Positions 43,633 to 52,392 of a stretch of 64,000 bases of DNA are shown piece by piece. Origin of the DNA: Mesorhizobium sp. NBSH29 (GTDB taxonomy: Bacteria > Pseudomonadota > Alphaproteobacteria > Rhizobiales > Rhizobiaceae); the NCBI RefSeq assembly GCF_015500055.1, contig NZ_CP045492.1:1126501-1190500 (forward strand), read 5' to 3'. The notes beneath the pieces are model-generated. The model worked only from the letters and a program-made list of their open reading frames with translations, was not told the origin of the DNA and did not search any database. The translations under genes and the position numbers were made by a program. The stretch's first letter is position 1, and each line of letters opens with the position of its first letter.

Positions 43633-44432
43633 TGGCGGCGGAGAACAGCCTGCGCGCACGCACGCTTGGTCGGATCGAGCCGCACCGGCTGGTGATGCTT
43701 GCCATCGGTGTGGTCATCCTAGTGGTGGCAGCCACAACCATGCGCTGGAACTGGATCCCGGCCTATTACGACCTCGCACTCGAAGGTATCTGGCGCACAC
43801 TCTGGCTGCTGGCGGCGACCAGTGTTTTGGGTTTCCTTCTGGCAGTGCCGCTTGGGCTGGCGCAAGCGGTGGGTCCGCGCTGGCTGGCCTGGCCTGCGCA
43901 GACGTTCTGTACCGTCATTCGCGGCACGCCGCTCCTGTTGCAGTTGTGGCTGCTCTATTATGGGTTGGGCTCTCTGTTCCCGCAATTCCCGTGGATACGT
44001 CAGTCAGAGCTCTGGCCCTATCTGCGCCAGGCATGGCCCTATGGCGTGCTGGCGCTGACGCTTTCCTTTGCCGGCTATGAAGGCGAGGTGATGCGCGGCG
44101 CCTTTGCCGGCGTGCCGCGCGGCCAGCTGGAATCAGCGCGGGCCTTTGGAATGAGGCGTTTCACGATTTTCCGCCGTATATGGCTGCCTCAGGCGATTCA
44201 CCGCGCGCTACCGACACTGGCGGGCGAGACCGTGCTGCAACTGAAGGCAACGCCGCTGGTCGCCACCATCACCGTAGTCGACATCTACGCGGTCTCCTCA
44301 AGGGTGCGGCAGGACACTTTCATCACCTATGAGCCGCTTCTGCTGCTGGCGCTGATCTATCTGATCATCACTGGGATCCTCGTGTTCCTGTTTAAGCGGC
44401 TGGAGATACGTATCCCCTCGCGGCTGGGCTAG
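43632..44432 (+). CDS. amino-acid ABC transporter permease (HisM/OccM-like)
   Basis: This 266-residue second permease of the importer has an N-terminal cytoplasmic stretch and five to six membrane segments, including LWLLAATSVLGFLLAVPLGL. The segment VIRGTPLLLQLWLLYYGLGS and the EAA loop ESARAFGMRRFTIFRRIWLPQA are typical of HisM/OccM. ATG 43632 shares a base with the preceding stop codon. It is the last gene of the operon. Confidence 0.92.
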   Translation: MAAENSLRARTLGRIEPHRLVMLAIGVVILVVAATTMRWNWIPAYYDLALEGIWRTLWLLAATSVLGFLLAVPLGLAQAVGPRWLAWPAQTFCTVIRGTPLLLQLWLLYYGLGSLFPQFPWIRQSELWPYLRQAWPYGVLALTLSFAGYEGEVMRGAFAGVPRGQLESARAFGMRRFTIFRRIWLPQAIHRALPTLAGETVLQLKATPLVATITVVDIYAVSSRVRQDTFITYEPLLLLALIYLIITGILVFLFKRLEIRIPSRLG

Positions 44433-44528
44433 GTGCTGCAAAAACACTCGTGAACCTTACCAGCGGGCGGGACGACTGATGTCCAGGAACAGCAGTTCCA
44501 CCGCGAAACCTATTGAGGATCACACCAA

Positions 44529-44849
44529 ATGAATATTTTCCCGATCGCTAAAATCGCTCATGCAGCCGCCGTCGGCGTTATCATCGCCGTTTCGATGTCC
44601 GCATGGACCACCCCATCGCTGGCCTATGCCTGCAAGGCTCTTCCGGTGCAGGCGGAAGCCCTGTCGATCACCCAGACGTCAGCCCGCGCCCAGGCACTCA
44701 AGAACTGGTCGGCCAAAACCAAGGACAAGTTCCATCTCGCCTGGTCGGTATGGGACATCTCCAAGGACAAGTCGTTGACCTGTCGCAAGGGAGCCGGAAA
44801 TTGGAGCTGCAAGGCCAAAGCAAAGCCGTGCCTCTACGTCGTTCCATAA
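44529..44849 (+). CDS. small secreted cysteine-containing hypothetical protein
   Basis: This is a 106-residue exported protein with a signal peptide over about residues 1-33 (VGVIIAVSMSAWTTPSLA before YACK). The mature 73 residues are Lys/Ala/Trp-rich with four cysteines (YACKAL, LTCRKG, NWSCKAKAKPCL), enough for two disulfides. Three tryptophans fall in a NWSAKTK...LAWSVWD...GNWSC pattern. The arrangement resembles small periplasmic proteins of unknown function found in rhizobia. It lies 96 bases after the permease operon in the same direction, but a separate promoter is likely. Confidence 0.7.
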   Translation: MNIFPIAKIAHAAAVGVIIAVSMSAWTTPSLAYACKALPVQAEALSITQTSARAQALKNWSAKTKDKFHLAWSVWDISKDKSLTCRKGAGNWSCKAKAKPCLYVVP

Positions 44850-45064
44850 GGCGCCCCGTCAACCGGTTCACGCCTAAGGCTCGCTGCACGGCTCGTCAGA
44901 TCTGTCTGGCGGGCCGTCGTGTGCTGGGCGCCGCCACTGTCAACGTTTTTTTAGTCCGCCCCGCCACGATCCCGCTGCTCGATCTGCATGAAATCAATGG
45001 CCTCTGTTACTAGCGGGCAAATGACCCCACCTACTTACAACCGCCGTGTACCCGGTCCGCGCGA

Positions 45065-45444
45065 CTACAGCATGGGCCCGGCAAGGTCCTCGAGAGCAGG
45101 GCATATGAGCCGCTCAGGCCTGACAAAGGTTTCCAGCGTCTTGAGCATGATTTCGATTTCGCGGGTTCTTTTCGGCGATTTGGCCGACATGCGCTTTGGC
45201 GATGGCTCGCACTTTGGCTAGCGAGACCGCGATCTCGGTAGAGCGCCATCAACTGGCAGCACTCGTCGATAGTAAAACCAAGACTGCCCTCGCCACTCAG
45301 GAAGGTCAGCCGGCGAATGTCTTCCGTTGAATAGTCACGGTATCAATTGCTTGCGCGATCCGGAGCAATAAGCGCGATGTCCTCATAATAGCAGATGGTC
45401 TTTGCCATCAGGCCGCTCAGTTTCGCTGCTTCGCCGACGGTCAC
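45065..45444 (-). pseudogene. MerR/CueR-family regulator, decayed
   Basis: Three fragments in different frames rebuild a CueR-like protein of about 125 residues. The first (from GTG 45444) reads VTVGEAAKLSGLMAKTICYYE and ends at a TGA (45345-45343) where the family has a glycine. The second continues in the same frame as YRDYSTEDIRRLTFL and CQLMALYRDRG. Frameshifts then lead to KVRAIAKAHVGQIAEK and finally REIEIMLKTLETFV...CPALEDLAGPML with a stop at 45065. One nonsense and two frameshift changes make it non-functional unless the sequence is in error. It was probably a copper-responsive activator. Confidence 0.8.
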
Positions 45445-45655
45445 CGCTCTGATGTCCTTCCTAAACCAACCGAAATGACGTTCGTATGTCTTACAAACTG
45501 TTGCTAAATTACCATAGGCCGCCATGGTTAAGCGTCCAGGCGCCTCCCATCAAGGGGATGCATCTTGGAAAGCGTGAAAGGTCAATTAAGAATAAAGGCG
45601 AAATTGCGGCCCGAATCGGGTGGCAATCCAAGTGAATGGTGGGGGCCGCAGACCG

Positions 45656-46276
45656 ATGCAGATGAAAACACTTGCAACGCTGGCAGGTTTGGCGATCGTC
45701 ACCATGCTTGCAGGCTGCTCGACCGATGGCTCGATGCAGATGTTCTCCAGCGACTATGGCATGCGCCGCGACGCGGGCTATACGCTTCCCACAATTCCGA
45801 TCAGCAAGTTGGATCGCAAGTTCCATCGCCAGGTTGTGCGCTACGAGACGAAGGAAGTGCCGGGCACGATCGTTGTCGATACCAAGTCGAAATTTCTCTA
45901 TCTGGTTCAGCCTGGCGGAAAGGCGATGCGCTACGGAATCGGCGTCGGCAAGCAGGGCTTTGAATGGAACGGCACCGCGCGCATCGCGATGAAGCGCGAA
46001 TGGCCGGTCTGGACACCGCCTGCCGCAATGATCAAACGCCGCCCAGACCTGGCGAAATACCGCGACGGCATGCAGCCCGGCATCGACAATGCGCTGGGTG
46101 CCCGCGCGCTCTATTTGTTCAACAAAAACGGCGACACTGGCTACCGGTTGCACGGCACCCCTGAATGGTTTTCCATTGGCAAAGCGATGTCGTCGGGCTG
46201 TATCCGCCTGATCAACCAGGACATTATTGACCTGCACAATCGCGCTGAAGTGGGCGCCAAGGTTATCGTGATGTAG
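45656..46276 (+). CDS. L,D-transpeptidase (YkuD family) lipoprotein
   Basis: This 206-residue envelope protein has a lipoprotein signal with lipobox LAGC near residue 20 and a YkuD catalytic domain from about residue 70. The active-site motif is HGTPEWFSIGKAMSSGCIRL, with catalytic Cys near 178. The enzyme forms 3-3 cross-links in peptidoglycan or attaches lipoproteins to it. The double start MQM at 45656/45662 follows a GGGGG run. A rho-independent terminator lies 70 bases after the stop, so it is a single-gene unit. Confidence 0.9.
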   Translation: MQMKTLATLAGLAIVTMLAGCSTDGSMQMFSSDYGMRRDAGYTLPTIPISKLDRKFHRQVVRYETKEVPGTIVVDTKSKFLYLVQPGGKAMRYGIGVGKQGFEWNGTARIAMKREWPVWTPPAAMIKRRPDLAKYRDGMQPGIDNALGARALYLFNKNGDTGYRLHGTPEWFSIGKAMSSGCIRLINQDIIDLHNRAEVGAKVIVM

Positions 46277-46344
46277 CAGCCGCCGGCGCCTTGGGTGCCG
46301 GCCAAAAATTTACGCGAGCCGTCTCGGCAACACAGACGCCGCAA

Positions 46345-46378
46345 ATAAAAAACCGGGCCTTCAAGCCCGGTTTTTTAT
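46345..46378. terminator. bidirectional rho-independent terminator
   Basis: ATAAAAAACCGGGC pairs perfectly with GCCCGGTTTTTTAT around a CTTCAA loop, giving a 14-bp stem with T-tracts on both strands. It serves the convergent L,D-transpeptidase and Nfu genes. Confidence 0.93.
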
Positions 46379-46405
46379 TGGATGAACTGCGTGTGGCCTG
46401 AAAAA

Positions 46406-46981
46406 TCAGATCTGTTCGACCTGCTGCACTTCCGGCACGAAATGGCGAAGCAGGTTCTGGATGCCATGCTTTAATGTGGCGGTGGATGAGGGACAGCCGG
46501 CGCAGGCGCCCTTCATGTGCAGAAACACGGTGCCCTTTTCGTAGCCACGGAAAGTGATATCGCCGCCATCCTGGGCAACTGCAGGGCGCACCCGCGTATC
46601 GAGCAGCTCCTTGATCGTCAAGACGATCTCAGCGTCAGCCTGGTCGAAGAATTCGGCGGTCTTCTCGCCATCATCGGCGGCGGCCTGTGCGCCCGAGCCC
46701 ATGACCGGCTGGCCGGACATGAAATGCTCCATGATGGCGCCGAGGATCGCAGGCTTCAGATGCTGCCAGTCCGGGCCGTCCTTGGTGACCGTGACAAAGT
46801 CGTAGCCAAAGAACACGCCGGTGACACCGGAGATATCAAACAATCGGCCAGCCAGAGGCGAGGCCTCGCGCGCGCTGTCTGCATCACGAAAATCGGCGGT
46901 CCCGGAGGCAAGGACCTCTTTGCCGGGTAGGAATTTCAGGGTTGCTGGGTTGGGCGTGGCTTCGGTCTGAATGAACATCAT
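46406..46981 (-). CDS. NifU/Nfu-type iron-sulfur cluster carrier
   Basis: This 191-residue protein has an N-terminal Nfu domain (MFIQTEATPNPATLKFLPG) and a C-terminal NifU-like domain. The cluster-binding CxxC is in KGACAGCPSSTATLKHGI near residue 160, preceded by VRPAVAQDGGDITF. It matches mitochondrial NFU1 and alphaproteobacterial Nfu, which deliver [4Fe-4S] clusters to target enzymes. Two adjacent ATG codons (46981 and 46978) are possible starts. It is a single transcription unit facing the terminator at 46345-46378. Confidence 0.92.
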   Translation of the reverse strand: MMFIQTEATPNPATLKFLPGKEVLASGTADFRDADSAREASPLAGRLFDISGVTGVFFGYDFVTVTKDGPDWQHLKPAILGAIMEHFMSGQPVMGSGAQAAADDGEKTAEFFDQADAEIVLTIKELLDTRVRPAVAQDGGDITFRGYEKGTVFLHMKGACAGCPSSTATLKHGIQNLLRHFVPEVQQVEQI

Positions 46982-47099
46982 GGGCTCCGCGCCCAGCTCT
47001 GATAGCGGGCAAGTTTTGGAATAATTCTAAATAGGCCCGTTGAGAGCGTAGTTCAAGCCAAAGATGACCGGCGCGTCCGGCGCGGACGGAACAAATTTT

Positions 47100-47591
47100 C
47101 TATGCCAGGTTTTCGATATCCTCATCAGAAAGGTTTTGCGGCACCACTGTGACGGGTATCGGAAACGCGGCGCCCTTGCCGGCAATCGAGGCAACTAGCG
47201 GACCCGGACCCTCTTTGGCCGCACCTGCAGCCAGAACAAGTATAGCGATATCCTGATCATCCTCGATCAGCTTGTGGATCTGCTCGTCGGGCCGACCTTC
47301 AAGTACCACCTGCTCCGGTTCAATGCCGAGCGCTTCGCGCACCACTTTCGCATGGCCGTCGAGCGCCGCATTGGCGGTTGCTGTCGCCTCATCTCGCATG
47401 ATCTTTTCAACACCCAGCCAGTGCTGAAAATCACCGGGCTCAATGACATATAGCAACACCAGCACGCCATTCGTGCTCTTGGCACGGCGCGATGCATAGG
47501 CGACTGCGCGCTCGCATTCGGGGGTGTCGTCAATGACCGCGAGAAATTTCCGTCGGTGTCCGGCTTCGCGGCTCAAACGTTTCGAGACCAT
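47100..47591 (-). CDS. universal stress protein (UspA family)
   Basis: This 163-residue UspA-fold protein has FLAVIDDTPECERAVAYASR as the first strand-helix with the family Asp, and IAILVLAAGA and GPLVASIAGKGAAFPIPVTVVP near the end. The GxxGxxxxG(S) ATP-binding loop is imperfect, so ATP binding is uncertain. AGGGG lies before the ATG. Neighbours on both sides are unrelated, so regulation is probably autonomous. Confidence 0.87.
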   Translation of the reverse strand: MVSKRLSREAGHRRKFLAVIDDTPECERAVAYASRRAKSTNGVLVLLYVIEPGDFQHWLGVEKIMRDEATATANAALDGHAKVVREALGIEPEQVVLEGRPDEQIHKLIEDDQDIAILVLAAGAAKEGPGPLVASIAGKGAAFPIPVTVVPQNLSDEDIENLA

Positions 47592-47655
47592 GCACTACCC
47601 CTGAAGGTGAAGAATCGCGCGCAATCTGCCATTCGCGCGGTGCAGGAGCAAGCCG

Positions 47656-48981
47656 TCAGTGGTCGCGTGTGTTTCCCGGGCTGGCAGTCCGCCCCTTCAG
47701 GCCCGCCCACCAATGTTTGAGTTTTACATCAATACCGATGGGTTGAAGCTTCACATCCCCAACTCCCAATCCCTGCCTGCCCGTGCGCAAAGCCTGTTCA
47801 CGGGAGAGACGCAGGGTGATCACCGAATAATCATCTTTTGCAAGCGGCGCGGCGAAACCGGCACGCGTCATGTAGAGCGCGTCCTTTTCCTCCGCAACGC
47901 CCATGGAGACGGCGACAGAACGACCGTTGACGCACAGGTTGAGCGCGTTGAGAGCAAGCCGATGATGATGGAAGAAAGTGACTGAGAAGAACGCTTTTCC
48001 TGCCCTGCGAAAGGGGATGAGGATCCGCGGACGCGGATTGCAGCCAACGAAGCGGATGCCCGGTGTCGGATCCGCAGGCAATTGCCAGTCCAATGCCCGC
48101 GGCGCATCATCCTGCAGGAGTGTTTCGGGCACCTCAAGCGTTATAAGATTTGGGCGCAGATTGCCCTTCACCCGCGCGTTGGCTGTCGCGAAATATCCCG
48201 TGGGGTATTGATCAAAATCGAGATGGCGCACGTGCATGAAGGTGCCCGCCTGGTGCGCGCGGCGCAGCTGCCCCTGCAGGTAGCTGTCATGTCGCGGACG
48301 CTGAATATGCTCCAACATACGTTCCTGCTCGCCGGATTCGTGAACCAGATAGCTCAAGTAGCGGTGACCGGCAGCGAATTTATGCACGCTGATCGCCTGT
48401 GTGGAACGAAAGCGCAGGCCAGCCCGTGCCGCCCGCAGCAGAAAATCAGCATCCACGGGCGCTCGGATGTTCTGTGGGTGCTTCCAGATACCAATGCGGT
48501 CCGTCACATGTGCGCGATGCGCAAAGCTCGAAGGCGGAAAGAAGTGCTCAAAGGGCGCGTCGTCGCCGGCAAACAACCCTGTAATCTCCCGGAAATCACT
48601 GCCGCGCGGGCCATGGAATATCGCCCCTCCCACCGCGAAATCCAGGCCACGATCGGTATCAAACAGGCTTGCAAGTGTTGCGAGGTGGTTCGGAAGCCAG
48701 ATATCATCATGTCCGATATAGGCGATGATGTCGCCTTTCGCTGCCGCGATGCCTGCATTGTTTGGGAAGGACTGGCTGCCGCATCTTTCGCTGAGATTGA
48801 CCCAGCGCACCCTCTCACCCAGAAACGGGCGCACGACCTTTTGCGTATCATCGGTGCAATTGTCGCCAACGATCAGCAGTTCCAAGTCGCCATGGGTCTG
48901 AGCGAGCACCGAACGGATGCTCGGAACGATATGGCGACCACGATTATAGGTCGCCATGATGACTGAGATCACGGCGCCCAT
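47656..48981 (-). CDS. family 2 glycosyltransferase
   Basis: This 441-residue protein has a GT-A glycosyltransferase domain in residues 1-230. The opening VISVIMATYNRGRHI binds the nucleotide sugar, LLIVGDNCTDDTQKVV follows, and the acidic motif is YIGHDDIWLPNHLATL. The C-terminal 200 residues are less conserved and may be a carbohydrate-binding or accessory domain. It overlaps the upstream RmlC-like gene by 13 bases, so the pair may make and transfer one sugar of a surface glycan. No membrane segment is seen. Confidence 0.83.
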   Translation of the reverse strand: MGAVISVIMATYNRGRHIVPSIRSVLAQTHGDLELLIVGDNCTDDTQKVVRPFLGERVRWVNLSERCGSQSFPNNAGIAAAKGDIIAYIGHDDIWLPNHLATLASLFDTDRGLDFAVGGAIFHGPRGSDFREITGLFAGDDAPFEHFFPPSSFAHRAHVTDRIGIWKHPQNIRAPVDADFLLRAARAGLRFRSTQAISVHKFAAGHRYLSYLVHESGEQERMLEHIQRPRHDSYLQGQLRRAHQAGTFMHVRHLDFDQYPTGYFATANARVKGNLRPNLITLEVPETLLQDDAPRALDWQLPADPTPGIRFVGCNPRPRILIPFRRAGKAFFSVTFFHHHRLALNALNLCVNGRSVAVSMGVAEEKDALYMTRAGFAAPLAKDDYSVITLRLSREQALRTGRQGLGVGDVKLQPIGIDVKLKHWWAGLKGRTASPGNTRDH

Positions 48982-49508
48982 CCGGCGAACTGGTAAGGGA
49001 TGCCGGGATGATCATAAGGCACCCGCAATTTGTCAGGGTCGGAGGGATCATAGGCGCGGGTGGGCATGTTTACGAAAGTCGCATCACGATCACCGCGGTT
49101 TTGAACGCCGTGCACCACCTGAGGCGGTATTGTGAGAACAATCTTGTTGGCACTGCCCACGTCTAGAATGTTCAGCTTTCCATAGGTCGGGCTTTCAGCT
49201 CGCAAATCGTAGAGCACGACGCGAATACTGCCATTCGTGAAGGCCAGTCGGTCATGTTGACGCTTGTGGTAAACCCAGGCTCGGACCGATTTTGCCGCTG
49301 CGGTCACCAGGTAGACGTGCGGTGAGTTCTGCCCCGCTTCGTTGAGGTCAGACAGCAGGACCGTCAGGTCGCCGCGCTTGTCGAATTTGGTCACCAGACG
49401 CTGGAGGCGTACACCTTCAATCTGGTTGTCGAGTGAAATGTCGGCGAGGACCGGTGCGGTCTCGATCCATGGCGTGTCGTCGGTAAAGTCGTCCAGTCCA
49501 ATGTTCAC
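48969..49508 (-). CDS. RmlC-like (dTDP-4-dehydrorhamnose 3,5-epimerase-related) cupin
   Basis: This 179-residue cupin has the RmlC family pattern in its second half: VRVVLYDLRAESPTYGK, then LTIPPQVVHGVQNRGDRD and MPTRAYDPSDPDKL, ending PYDHPGIPYQF. The usual catalytic RGxHYQ segment reads RAWVYHKRQHDRLAF, so the canonical epimerase His is shifted or replaced. It may thus be a sugar isomerase or non-catalytic relative. It starts at GTG 49508 with AGGGGG nine bases upstream. It overlaps the glycosyltransferase gene downstream. Confidence 0.78.
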   Translation of the reverse strand: MNIGLDDFTDDTPWIETAPVLADISLDNQIEGVRLQRLVTKFDKRGDLTVLLSDLNEAGQNSPHVYLVTAAAKSVRAWVYHKRQHDRLAFTNGSIRVVLYDLRAESPTYGKLNILDVGSANKIVLTIPPQVVHGVQNRGDRDATFVNMPTRAYDPSDPDKLRVPYDHPGIPYQFAGWAP

Positions 49509-49600
49509 GGCACGGCCCCCTTAGCTCGTGAGGAGGCCTAGGATAGGCCAGCCTCAATTTCCATTCAAATAAGGAATGCCCCAAATTTAATCCGTCGATC

Positions 49601-50668
49601 CTAGTGCTGGAGGAAACCCATGATCTCGCGCACGCTCTTCATCGTCGCTTCGGCGCGCGCGCCGGCTCGCTCGCCACCATCGCGCAGCACGCTGTCGACA
49701 TAAGTACGATCCGCCGAAATGCGGCGCATTTCGCCGGCGATAGGCGCCAGCTTTTCCACCGCAAGGTCGGCCAACGCCGGCTTGAACGTCGAGAATTGCT
49801 GCCCGCCAAACTGCTGCAGCACCGCTTCCTTCGTCATATCGGTGAGGCCCGCATAGATCCCGACAAGGTTTTCGGCCTCGGGCCGACCTGCCAGTCCGTC
49901 CATTTCGCTTGGCAACGCGTCGGGGTCTGTCTTGGCTTTGCGTATCTTTTTGGAAATCGTGTCGGCATCGTCAGTCAGGTTTATGCGCGACAGGTCAGAC
50001 GGGTCGGATTTCGACATCTTCTTCGAACCGTCGCGCAGGCTCATAATGCGCGCAGCCGGTCCGCCGATCACCGGCTCGATCAGCGGGAAGAAGCCATTTA
50101 CGGTTTCCTCGCCGACCTGCATTTCCACGCCGACGCCAAGCTCCGCAATGCGGCCTGAAAAATCGTTGTTGAATTTCTGAGCGATATCGCGTGTCAGCTC
50201 GACATGCTGCTTCTGGTCGTCGCCCACTGGCACGTGCGTGGCCCGATAGACCATCATGTCAGCCGCCATAAGGCTGGGATAGGCGAGCAGGCCAAGCGAG
50301 GCGTTCTCGCGGTCCTTGCCGGCCTTGTCCTTGAACTGCGTCATCCGGTTCATCCAGCCGATGCGTGCCACGCAGTTGAACACCCAGGCCAGTTCGGCAT
50401 GCTGCATGACCCGGCTCTGGTTGAACACGATGTGCTTCTTGGGGTCGATGCCTGAGGCCAGAAATGCTGCGGTGATCGAGCGCGTCTGGTCGGCAAGGTC
50501 CCCATGCACCAGCTGCGCGGTGATCGAGTGCAGGTCAACCACGCAATAGATGCAATCGGATTTTTCCTGCAGCGCTACAAATTTGCGGATGGCACCGAGA
50601 TAGTTGCCAAGATGCAGATTGCCGGTCGGCTGAACACCGGAAAAGACGAGGGGCTGGAAGGCGGTCAT
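49601..50668 (-). CDS. trpS: tryptophanyl-tRNA synthetase
   Basis: This 355-residue class I synthetase charges tRNA-Trp. The HIGH-type motif is [18 protein letters not shown] near residue 12, the substrate region is [19 protein letters not shown], and the KMSKS loop is [13 protein letters not shown] near 215. The chosen ATG at 50668 follows the universal [11 protein letters not shown] opening; an ATG 29 codons upstream adds an unrelated leader. In many rhizobia it sits just downstream of murJ, but here a hydrolase remnant and an acyltransferase gene lie between them. Confidence 0.95.
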   Translation of the reverse strand: MTAFQPLVFSGVQPTGNLHLGNYLGAIRKFVALQEKSDCIYCVVDLHSITAQLVHGDLADQTRSITAAFLASGIDPKKHIVFNQSRVMQHAELAWVFNCVARIGWMNRMTQFKDKAGKDRENASLGLLAYPSLMAADMMVYRATHVPVGDDQKQHVELTRDIAQKFNNDFSGRIAELGVGVEMQVGEETVNGFFPLIEPVIGGPAARIMSLRDGSKKMSKSDPSDLSRINLTDDADTISKKIRKAKTDPDALPSEMDGLAGRPEAENLVGIYAGLTDMTKEAVLQQFGGQQFSTFKPALADLAVEKLAPIAGEMRRISADRTYVDSVLRDGGERAGARAEATMKSVREIMGFLQH

Positions 50669-50751
50669 GATGGTGTATCCGTGGCTTGTGGAGGGCCGTT
50701 TCGCGCGCGGCGAAATGCGAGCGGTGTCTATGAACGAGCACGGGCCACGTT

Positions 50752-50964
50752 TCAAGCAGTTGCATCTGACACGGCGGGCTTTGAGGTGGCTAGCGACCGG
50801 ATAAAGCTACGGATGTCACGCGCAAATTCATCGGGTTGCCCGAGCGCGCCGAAATGTCCGCTGCGCTCCAACCGGGTCCATTGCCGAATATCGCTGAAGA
50901 CGTGGTCGGCAAGTGAGCGTGGGGGACGAAGAAGCTCGGCGGTCCCTTGCGGTAGGCGACCGGT
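50752..50964 (-). pseudogene. epoxide hydrolase (alpha/beta hydrolase) C-terminal remnant
   Basis: A 70-codon frame without a start reads LPQGTAELLRPPRSLADHVF, then QWTRLERSGHFGALGQPDEF, then [11 protein letters not shown] and a stop at 50752. [26 protein letters not shown]-type endings (here with the catalytic His in SGHF) are characteristic of epoxide hydrolases of the alpha/beta fold. An in-frame stop at 50965-50967 separates it from upstream sequence to about 51072, which shows no further clear match. The nucleophile and N-terminal half are missing, so this is a gene relic between trpS and the acyltransferase. Confidence 0.7.
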
Positions 50965-51072
50965 TCACGCTGTTTCGCTTTGCTGCCATCGCCATCTTTG
51001 TCGGCATTGCTGACAGAGCGCGAGCCGGGAGCGCGGCGTCGGAAAACGCCCACGAAGTTGGCGCGGATTAAC

Positions 51073-52278
51073 TTATCCAGACCGCGTAGCCAAACCGCCA
51101 GCACTGACGTCTGACACCGGTGCCGGCACCGGCTTTTCCGGCAAGCCGGTGAGGGCGCGCAACGGCCACGGCAGCCATTCAGCGGCTATGCTAAAGGCCA
51201 GGGAGCCAACGAGCGTCATGGTGAGCACCGCTCCATACTTGGCTCCAACGGACCCCTCCATCGGTAGGATATAAAACAGTGCTGCCACGATGATCGTCTG
51301 ATGGACGATGTAAAGCGGGAAGATTTTTCTGTTGAGCCATGTGACTGTCGCGTTGCTGCGGTCGAGGTGGCGGGCGGCAAACCCGACCAGGGTAAGGATC
51401 ATCGACCATGCCAGCGCAAATAGAAGGGTCTTGTAAAGAACCGTCATGTTCTCATAGTCGCCAATCGGGTGCGCCGTGCCGATGCGCCACGAATAGTGAT
51501 AGAGCACTACCGTCAAAAGGAGCGCCAAAACCGTGCTCGTCCAGCGCTGCTCGACGATGCTGCCAATGACCGCACGGTGATGCTTTGCGACCAGAAATCC
51601 CAGTCCGAACCAGGCTGTCCAGGCTGCAAACCACGCGCCATCATTGTAAAGTGCATTGGTCTGGCGCGGAAACAGCGGCGACAGCGCAAGGTTGAGCGCC
51701 AGCGGCAGGAGAAACAGGAGATAGATGCCCGCCGAGCGCGCCGTGGCCTCGAAGGCTTCACCGACCCTGCGGAACCGCGGCTGGAGAAGAACCTGGAACA
51801 GCGGGTAGCAAAGAACAGTCATCACCAGCAGATAACCGACGAACCACATATGGGCCCAGGTAAAATTGCCGGTCGGGTATTTGCCTTCGGTGAAATAGCG
51901 TGTGAGCCAGAACGCGCCGAGCGAGCCGTGATAGCCGTCTTCGTACATGCGCTCGTACCAGACCTGCGGCACGACGATTACGCACATCGCAAAGATCAGC
52001 GGGATGAACAACCGAGCGAGACGCTCATACAGAAACTGCACGCTGCTATGGGATCGGAAGGCAAAATAAGTGCCCATGCCTGACACGAAGAACAACAGCG
52101 CCAACCGCCATGCGCGGGGAAATTTCATGATCTCGGACAAAAGCGCGCTGGTATCGCTGCTCTGGATCAGCCAAGTCAGGTCCGGAAAAAACGCGACGGA
52201 CGAATGATAGAGGATGAGGAAGAGGAAGGCTCCCACCCGGAGGGCATCGACATAGTGGAGACGGCCTGACGATTGCAT
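51073..52278 (-). CDS. acyltransferase 3 family membrane protein
   Basis: This 401-residue polytopic protein has about ten hydrophobic segments and belongs to the acyltransferase-3 (OafA/OpgC/NodX-like) family. These proteins acetylate or succinylate surface polysaccharides or glucans. The opening RLHYVDALRVGAFLFLILYH carries the conserved Arg/Asp, followed by WRLALLFFVSGMGTYFAF with a Gly-rich turn and HMWFVGYLLVMTVLCYPL. The start at 52278 gives the standard MQSSGRLHYVD opening. The segment FPLYIVHQTIIV near residue 345 matches the final conserved His-containing helix. The target is unknown. Confidence 0.85.
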   Translation of the reverse strand: MQSSGRLHYVDALRVGAFLFLILYHSSVAFFPDLTWLIQSSDTSALLSEIMKFPRAWRLALLFFVSGMGTYFAFRSHSSVQFLYERLARLFIPLIFAMCVIVVPQVWYERMYEDGYHGSLGAFWLTRYFTEGKYPTGNFTWAHMWFVGYLLVMTVLCYPLFQVLLQPRFRRVGEAFEATARSAGIYLLFLLPLALNLALSPLFPRQTNALYNDGAWFAAWTAWFGLGFLVAKHHRAVIGSIVEQRWTSTVLALLLTVVLYHYSWRIGTAHPIGDYENMTVLYKTLLFALAWSMILTLVGFAARHLDRSNATVTWLNRKIFPLYIVHQTIIVAALFYILPMEGSVGAKYGAVLTMTLVGSLAFSIAAEWLPWPLRALTGLPEKPVPAPVSDVSAGGLATRSG

Positions 52279-52392
52279 ACGATACCCGCGCGCCAACAGG
52301 CCGGCGCATGGCCGCACCTGGTTTCAGCATTTGTGTCGTGCAAAGTTTAAGAAACCGAAGGGGAACTCTCTAAAATTTTCAGAGACGGGCAC

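Noticed and set aside
48082-48966. 294-codon plus-strand frame over the glycosyltransferase
   Set aside because: Shadow frame opposite the GT-A domain.
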